From positions 22,442 to 86,441 of the forward strand of contig CANRIW010000005.1 in assembly GCA_947630785.1 (NCBI GenBank): a stretch of 64,000 bases of DNA, in the 5' to 3' direction. Below are positions 60,283 through 64,000 of this stretch, piece after piece. Source of the stretch: an uncultured Oscillospiraceae bacterium (GTDB lineage: Bacteria; Bacillota; Clostridia; Oscillospirales; Oscillospiraceae). Both the position numbers and the translations under genes were made by a program. The notes beneath the pieces are model-generated. The model was not told where the DNA came from. It made no database searches and saw only the letters and a list, made by a program, of their open reading frames with translations. Position 1 is the stretch's first letter. Each line of letters starts with the position of its first letter.

Positions 60283-62409
60283 ATGAAGGTCATCAAGAGA
60301 GACAATTCGGTGGTCGATTTTGACCGCAGCAAGATCGTGGCCGCCATCCAGAAGGCCAACGCCGCCGTGGAGGAGCAGTACCGCCTGGACGACGCCTCGG
60401 TGGACGCCATCGCCGACGCGGTGGCCGCCAGCCGCAAGCCCCGCCTGCTGGTGGAGGACATCCAGGACATGGTGGAGACCAAGCTGATGGCCGCCGGCAA
60501 GTACGAGCTGGCCAAGGCATACATCATCTACCGCTACACCCGGGCCCTGGTCCGCAAGGCCAACACCACCGACGAGTCCATCCTCTCCCTGCTGCGCAAC
60601 CAGAACAAGGACCTGGCGGAGGAGAACTCCAACAAGAACACCGCCATCGCCTCCACCCAGCGGGACTACATCGCCGGCGAGGTGAGCCGGGACCTGACCC
60701 GCCGCATCCTGCTGCCGGAGAAGATCTCCAAGGCCCACGACGAGGGCGTCCTCCACTTCCACGACGCCGACTACTTCGTCCAGCCCATCTTCAACTGCTG
60801 CCTGGTGAACATCGGCGACATGCTGGACAACGGCACCATGATCAACGGCAAGCTCATCGAGTCTCCCAAGAGCTTCCAGGTAGCCTGCACCATCGTCACC
60901 CAGATCATCGCCTGCGTGGCCTCCAACCAGTACGGCGGCCAGTCCGTGGAGATGAGCCATCTGGGCAAGTACCTCCGCCTGACCTATGAGAAGTACCTCC
61001 GCAAGACCCGGGAGGCCGCCCCCGAGCTGGACGAGGAGACGGCGGTGCGGATCGCCCAGGCCCGCACCAAGGACGAGTTGAAGTCCGGCGTGCAGACCAT
61101 CCAGTATCAGATCAACACCCTGATGACCACCAACGGCCAGTCCCCCTTCGTCACCCTGTTCCTGTGCCTGCGGGAGGGCGACCCCTATATCAAGGAGAAC
61201 GCCGCCATCATCCAGGAGATCCTGGAGCAGCGGCTGGAGGGCATCAAGAACGAGGCCGGCGTGTACATCACCCCCGCCTTCCCCAAGCTGGTGTACGTGC
61301 TGGACGAGTGCAACAACCTGTCCGGCGGCGAGTTCGATTACCTCACCGAGCTGGCGGTGAAGTGCTCCGCCAAGCGGATGTACCCCGACTACATCTCCGC
61401 CAAGATCATGCGGGAGACCCACAACGGCAACGTGTATTCCCCCATGGGCTGCCGCTCCTTCCTCACCGACTGGATCGACCCCGACACCGGCGAGTACAAG
61501 TACGAGGGCCGGTTCAACCAGGGCGTGGTGTCCATCAACCTGCCCCAGATCGGCATCCTCTCCGGCCAGGACGAGGACAAGTTCTGGAAGCTGCTGGACG
61601 AGCGGCTGGAGCTGTGCTACGAGGCCCTCATGTGCCGGCACAACGCCCTGATGGGCGTCCGGTCCGACGTGTCCCCCATCCACTGGCAGTACGGCGCCAT
61701 CGCCCGGCTGAAAAAGGGGGAGACCATCGACAAGTATCTGCTGAACAACTACTCCACCATCTCCCTGGGCTACATCGGCATCTACGAGGTCACCAAGCTG
61801 GTGAAGGGCTGCTCCCAGACCGAGCCCGAGGGCAAGGACTTCGCCCTGCGGCTGATGACCTACCTGCGGGACACCTGCTACAAGTGGCGTGACCAGACCG
61901 GCATCGGCTTCTCCCTGTACGGCACCCCCGCCGAGTCCCTGTGCTACCGGTTCGCCCGCATCGACAAGGAGCGCTTCGGCACCATCAAGGACATCACCGA
62001 CAAGGGCTACTACACCAACTCCTACCACGTGGACGTGCGGGAGAAGATCGACGCCTTCTCCAAGTTCCAGATCGAGAGCGAGTTCCAGCGCCTGTCCCCC
62101 GGCGGCGCCATCAGCTACGTGGAGATCCCCAATATGCGCCACAACCTGGAGGCCCTGAAGGATGTGGTCCGCTTCATCTACGACAACATCCAGTACGCCG
62201 AGTTCAACACCAAGAGCGACTACTGCCAGGTGTGCGGGTACGACGGCGAGATCCAGATCAACGACGACGGCGAGTGGGAGTGCCCCTGCTGCGGCAACAA
62301 GGACCACGCCAAGATGAACGTGGTGCGGCGCACCTGCGGCTATCTGGGCGAGAACTTCTGGAACGTGGGCAAGACCAAGGAGATCAAGGCCCGGGTCCTG
62401 CATCTGTAA
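60283..62409 (+). CDS. nrdD: Anaerobic (class III) ribonucleoside-triphosphate reductase
   Basis: The glycyl-radical enzyme reduces ribonucleoside triphosphates to deoxyribonucleotides under anoxia. The 708 residues start with an ATP-cone (about 1-92, MKVIKRDNSVVDFDRSKIVAAI, VEDIQDMVE) for allosteric control. The barrel carries FNCCLVN and MGCRSFL regions with active-site cysteines. Near the end is a four-cysteine zinc site (CQVCG and CPCCG) and the radical loop RRTCGYLGENFW with radical Gly686. Start ATG 60283 follows GAGAGGGAG. nrdG and dut follow, though a terminator intervenes. Confidence 0.97.
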   Translation: MKVIKRDNSVVDFDRSKIVAAIQKANAAVEEQYRLDDASVDAIADAVAASRKPRLLVEDIQDMVETKLMAAGKYELAKAYIIYRYTRALVRKANTTDESILSLLRNQNKDLAEENSNKNTAIASTQRDYIAGEVSRDLTRRILLPEKISKAHDEGVLHFHDADYFVQPIFNCCLVNIGDMLDNGTMINGKLIESPKSFQVACTIVTQIIACVASNQYGGQSVEMSHLGKYLRLTYEKYLRKTREAAPELDEETAVRIAQARTKDELKSGVQTIQYQINTLMTTNGQSPFVTLFLCLREGDPYIKENAAIIQEILEQRLEGIKNEAGVYITPAFPKLVYVLDECNNLSGGEFDYLTELAVKCSAKRMYPDYISAKIMRETHNGNVYSPMGCRSFLTDWIDPDTGEYKYEGRFNQGVVSINLPQIGILSGQDEDKFWKLLDERLELCYEALMCRHNALMGVRSDVSPIHWQYGAIARLKKGETIDKYLLNNYSTISLGYIGIYEVTKLVKGCSQTEPEGKDFALRLMTYLRDTCYKWRDQTGIGFSLYGTPAESLCYRFARIDKERFGTIKDITDKGYYTNSYHVDVREKIDAFSKFQIESEFQRLSPGGAISYVEIPNMRHNLEALKDVVRFIYDNIQYAEFNTKSDYCQVCGYDGEIQINDDGEWECPCCGNKDHAKMNVVRRTCGYLGENFWNVGKTKEIKARVLHL

Positions 62410-62420
62410 AAATCAAATTG

Positions 62421-62451
62421 AAAAGGGGCGGCCGAAAGACCGCCCCTTTTT
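62421..62451 (+). terminator. Terminator between nrdD and nrdG
   Basis: Eleven-base perfect arms AAAAGGGGCGG/CCGCCCCTTTT and a final T, 11 bases after nrdD and only 19 before nrdG. It should reduce nrdG expression relative to nrdD. No separate nrdG promoter is apparent in the remaining 19 bases. Confidence 0.85.
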
Positions 62452-62469
62452 CGATACGGAGAGAACGCT

Positions 62470-63018
62470 ATGAATTACGCTGACATCAAGTGGGTGGACG
62501 TGGCCAACGGCCCCGGCGTGCGGGTGTCCCTGTTCGTGTCCGGCTGCACCCACCACTGCCCGGGCTGCTTCAACGAGGAGGCGTGGGACTTCAATTACGG
62601 GAGGCCCTTCACCCAGCCGGACGCGGACAAGATCGTCCGCGCCCTGGCCCCCGCCCACATCAAGGGCCTGTCCCTGCTGGGGGGCGAGCCCTTCGAGCCG
62701 GACAATCAGCGGGCCCTGCTCCCCCTGCTCCGGCGGGTGAAGGAGACCTATCCCGACAAGACCGTCTGGTGCTACACCGGCTATCTGCTGGACAAAGAAC
62801 TGCTGGTGCCCAGCCGCGCCCGGTGCGAGGTCACCGACAGTATGCTGCTGTGCATCGACGTTCTGGTGGACGGACCCTTTGTGGAGGCTCAGAAGGACCT
62901 GAACCTGCGCTTCCGGGGCAGCGCCAACCAGCGCATCATTGATGTTCGGAAGTCGCTGAAAGCGGGCTCCGTCATCCTGTGGGACGGGGAGATGACCATC
63001 CGGCCCATCACAAAATAG
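62470..63018 (+). CDS. nrdG: Anaerobic ribonucleotide reductase-activating protein (radical SAM)
   Basis: NrdG uses a 4Fe-4S cluster and SAM to place the glycyl radical on NrdD. The 182-residue protein has the radical-SAM motif CTHHCPGC (C26, C30, C33), NEEAWDF after it, LLGGEPF (the GGE motif) and TVWCYTGYLLD. Length is slightly longer than in E. coli. The ATG lies just downstream of a terminator, so it depends on read-through. dut follows after 17 bases. Confidence 0.95.
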   Translation: MNYADIKWVDVANGPGVRVSLFVSGCTHHCPGCFNEEAWDFNYGRPFTQPDADKIVRALAPAHIKGLSLLGGEPFEPDNQRALLPLLRRVKETYPDKTVWCYTGYLLDKELLVPSRARCEVTDSMLLCIDVLVDGPFVEAQKDLNLRFRGSANQRIIDVRKSLKAGSVILWDGEMTIRPITK

Positions 63019-63035
63019 ATTTGGAGGGACCTGTC

Positions 63036-63482
63036 ATGCTCACCGCGCCCCTGCCCGTGAAAAAGCTGGACCCCCGGGCCAAGCTGCCCGCCTACGGCTC
63101 CGCCGACGCCGCCGGCGCCGATTTGTACGCCCTCACCGACGAGCCTGTGGCCGTCCGCCCCGGCGAGACCGTCCTCATCCACACCGGCCTTGCCATGGCC
63201 ATCCCAAGAGGGTATGTGGGGCTGGTGTACGCCCGCTCCGGCCTGGCGACGAAGCAGGGCCTGGCCCCGGCCAACAAGGTGGGGGTCATCGACGCGGACT
63301 ACCGGGGGGAGCTGATGGTGTCCCTCCACAACCACAGCGGCGAGATGCGGGTGGTGGAGGACGGCGACCGCATCGCCCAGCTGGTCATCGCCCCCTATCT
63401 CACCGCGGAGTTCGCCGAGGCGGAGGACCTGGACGACACCGGCCGGGGGACCGGCGGGTTCGGCTCCACCGGGGCGAAATAA
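63036..63482 (+). CDS. dut: dUTP diphosphatase
   Basis: Hydrolyses dUTP to dUMP, preventing uracil incorporation and supplying dTMP synthesis. A trimeric dUTPase of 148 residues with the five motifs: SADAAGADLYAL (I), YARSGLATKQGL (II), GVIDADYRGEL with the catalytic aspartate (III), DRIAQLVI (IV) and the C-terminal P-loop-like RGTGGFGSTG (V). GGAGGG precedes ATG 63036. Functional fit with nrdDG is clear: deoxynucleotide supply. Confidence 0.97.
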   Translation: MLTAPLPVKKLDPRAKLPAYGSADAAGADLYALTDEPVAVRPGETVLIHTGLAMAIPRGYVGLVYARSGLATKQGLAPANKVGVIDADYRGELMVSLHNHSGEMRVVEDGDRIAQLVIAPYLTAEFAEAEDLDDTGRGTGGFGSTGAK

Positions 63483-63490
63483 ACAGTGCG

Positions 63491-63516
63491 AAGGAGCCCC
63501 CGCGGGGGCTCCTTTT
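63491..63516 (+). terminator. Terminator of nrdG-dut
   Basis: Arms AAGGAGCCCC/GGGGCTCCTT with TTTT after the stem, nine bases after dut. Confidence 0.85.
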
Positions 63517-63529
63517 CCGTGCTGAATAT

Positions 63530-63543
63530 CGAACAAACGTTTG
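63530..63543. promoter_or_regulatory. LexA (SOS) box upstream of dinB
   Basis: CGAACAAACGTTTG fits the Firmicutes SOS-box CGAACRNRYGTTYG at every defined position. It overlaps the -35 hexamer of the dinB promoter, so LexA would block RNA polymerase directly. Confidence 0.85.
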
Positions 63544-63569
63544 ACAATTCGGGGGCGGCGGTGTATAAT
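63541..63569 (+). promoter_or_regulatory. dinB promoter
   Basis: TTGACA (63541-63546), 17-base spacer, TATAAT (63564-63569): full consensus, overlapped by the SOS box. Confidence 0.9.
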
Positions 63570-63598
63570 ACCCTCAGGACAGGAAAGGGGGGAGGAGC

Positions 63599-63928
63599 AT
63601 GGGCACGGACCGGGTCATTTTCCACTGCGACTGCAACAGCTTTTACGCCTCGGTGGAGCTGCTGAGCCATCCGGAGCTGCGGGACAGCCCGGTGGCCGTC
63701 TGCGGCGATCCCAAGAGCCGCCACGGAATCATCCTGGCCAAAAACGAGCCGGCCAAGGCCATGGGGGTCAAGACGGCGGAGACCATCTGGCAGGCCCGGC
63801 AGAAGTGCCCCGACCTGGTGCTGCTGCCCCCCCATCACGACCGGTACGGGGTGTACTCCCGGCAGATCAACGCCATCTACTACCGCTTCACCGACCTGAT
63901 CGAGCCCTTCGGCATCGACGAGAGCTGG
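63599..63928 (+). CDS. dinB: DNA polymerase IV (DinB), 5' exon only, interrupted
   Basis: DinB is a Y-family translesion polymerase induced by DNA damage. The 110 codons present match its N-terminus: FHCDCNSFYASVELL (first catalytic aspartate), PVAVCGDPKSRHGIILAKNEPAKAMGVKT, and IEPFGIDESW, where the second catalytic acidic pair (D, E) sits. In intact clostridial enzymes DESW runs on into LDVT. Here the codon after Trp begins GTGCGCCCG and the frame then stops at once. The break therefore falls exactly at the 5' boundary of an inserted element, read as a group II intron; the remainder of dinB should lie beyond the right edge. GGGGGGAGGAG precedes the ATG. Confidence 0.88.
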
Positions 63929-64000
63929 GTGCGCCCGTAAACCGCAAGCCAAAGCGGTGTGGGCAGAATGGAAATGTGCCAAAGCAAGGCACCGGGCGAG
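63929..64000 (+). mobile_element. Group II intron, 5' end (domain I start), truncated by the window
   Basis: The first bases GTGCGCCCG fit the group II 5' splice consensus GUGYG and match the GUGCGCCC start of Ll.LtrB. CGCCCG (63932-63937) pairs with CGGGCG (63993-63998), enclosing two small hairpins ACCGC/GCGGT (63941-63958) and GTGCC/GGCAC (63976-63992), the layout of the start of domain I. Intron-encoded reverse transcriptase and 3' end would lie outside the window. Alternative explanations, such as another insertion or a frameshift, explain the terminal structure less well. Confidence 0.75.

Overview
The window is GC-rich, roughly 65% by eye, and gene-dense, with Firmicutes-type ribosome binding sites and sigma-A promoters. 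Gene content points to an anaerobic butyrate-forming gut Clostridium: crt-hbd-bcd-etfB-etfA, acetate kinase, class III (oxygen-sensitive) ribonucleotide reductase with its activase, and a bile salt hydrolase. High GC plus this set suggests Oscillospiraceae (Flavonifractor/Intestinimonas-like), but that placement is inference. I see no rRNA, tRNA, CRISPR array or insertion sequence.

Layout. 1-8356 (- strand): a shikimate/phenylalanine operon, aroF-aroB-aroA-hypothetical-aroC-gamma carbonic anhydrase-like-pheA-aroK-aroQ-aroE, running into ispE at the window edge; many junctions overlap by 1-4 bases. 8435-8827: cytidine deaminase. 9002-12385 (-): rpmG-secE-nusG-rplK-rplA, then rplJ-rplL behind its own consensus promoter and an L10 leader. 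12685-13107 (+): ruvX, divergent from rpmG with overlapping -35 boxes. 13148-14859 (-): a PadR regulator and DUF2812 membrane protein behind three copies of one palindrome. 15062-17578: ackA (-) and tmcAL (+) with promoters that face each other. 17658-18542: a rhomboid-like membrane protein. 18551-22459 (+): promoter, 28-codon leader ORF, terminator, then a heterodimeric ABC exporter of the BmrC/BmrD type. 22494-24645: acetyltransferase, a low-GC HExxH protein and a methyltransferase, which look like accessory genes. 24753-27098 (-): a two-domain protein of unknown function and an oxalate/formate-antiporter-like MFS protein. 27390-30028 (-): thioesterase, rqcH, mrnC. 30201-32926 (+): M20 peptidase and YfcC-type carrier. 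32954-35329 (-): bile salt hydrolase and MATE exporter. 35489-37762 (+): ferredoxin-like aldo/keto reductase, HAD phosphatase, membrane-anchored XRE regulator. 37807-40255 (-): acetyltransferase and a family 2 glycosidase. 40348-49581 (-): an oligopeptide ABC operon oppA-B-C-D-F plus an ApbE-like membrane protein, in which OppB, OppD and OppF all carry extra segments. 49994-54946 (-): butyrate-pathway operon. 55344-58996: MATE exporter (+), XRE membrane regulator (-), ychF (+). 59051-60007 (-): cysteine-rich protein. 60283-63482 (+): nrdD, a terminator, nrdG, dut. 63599-64000: SOS-controlled dinB, cut after its 110th codon by what reads as the 5' end of a group II intron.

Most noteworthy: the intron in dinB, the leader-ORF/terminator control of the BmrCD-like exporter, the three-operator PadR promoter, the overlapping divergent promoters at rpmG/ruvX, and the modified Opp transporter. 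Promoter and terminator calls come from reading hexamers, spacing and stems by eye. Functional calls come from recognised motifs and family resemblance; no search was run.
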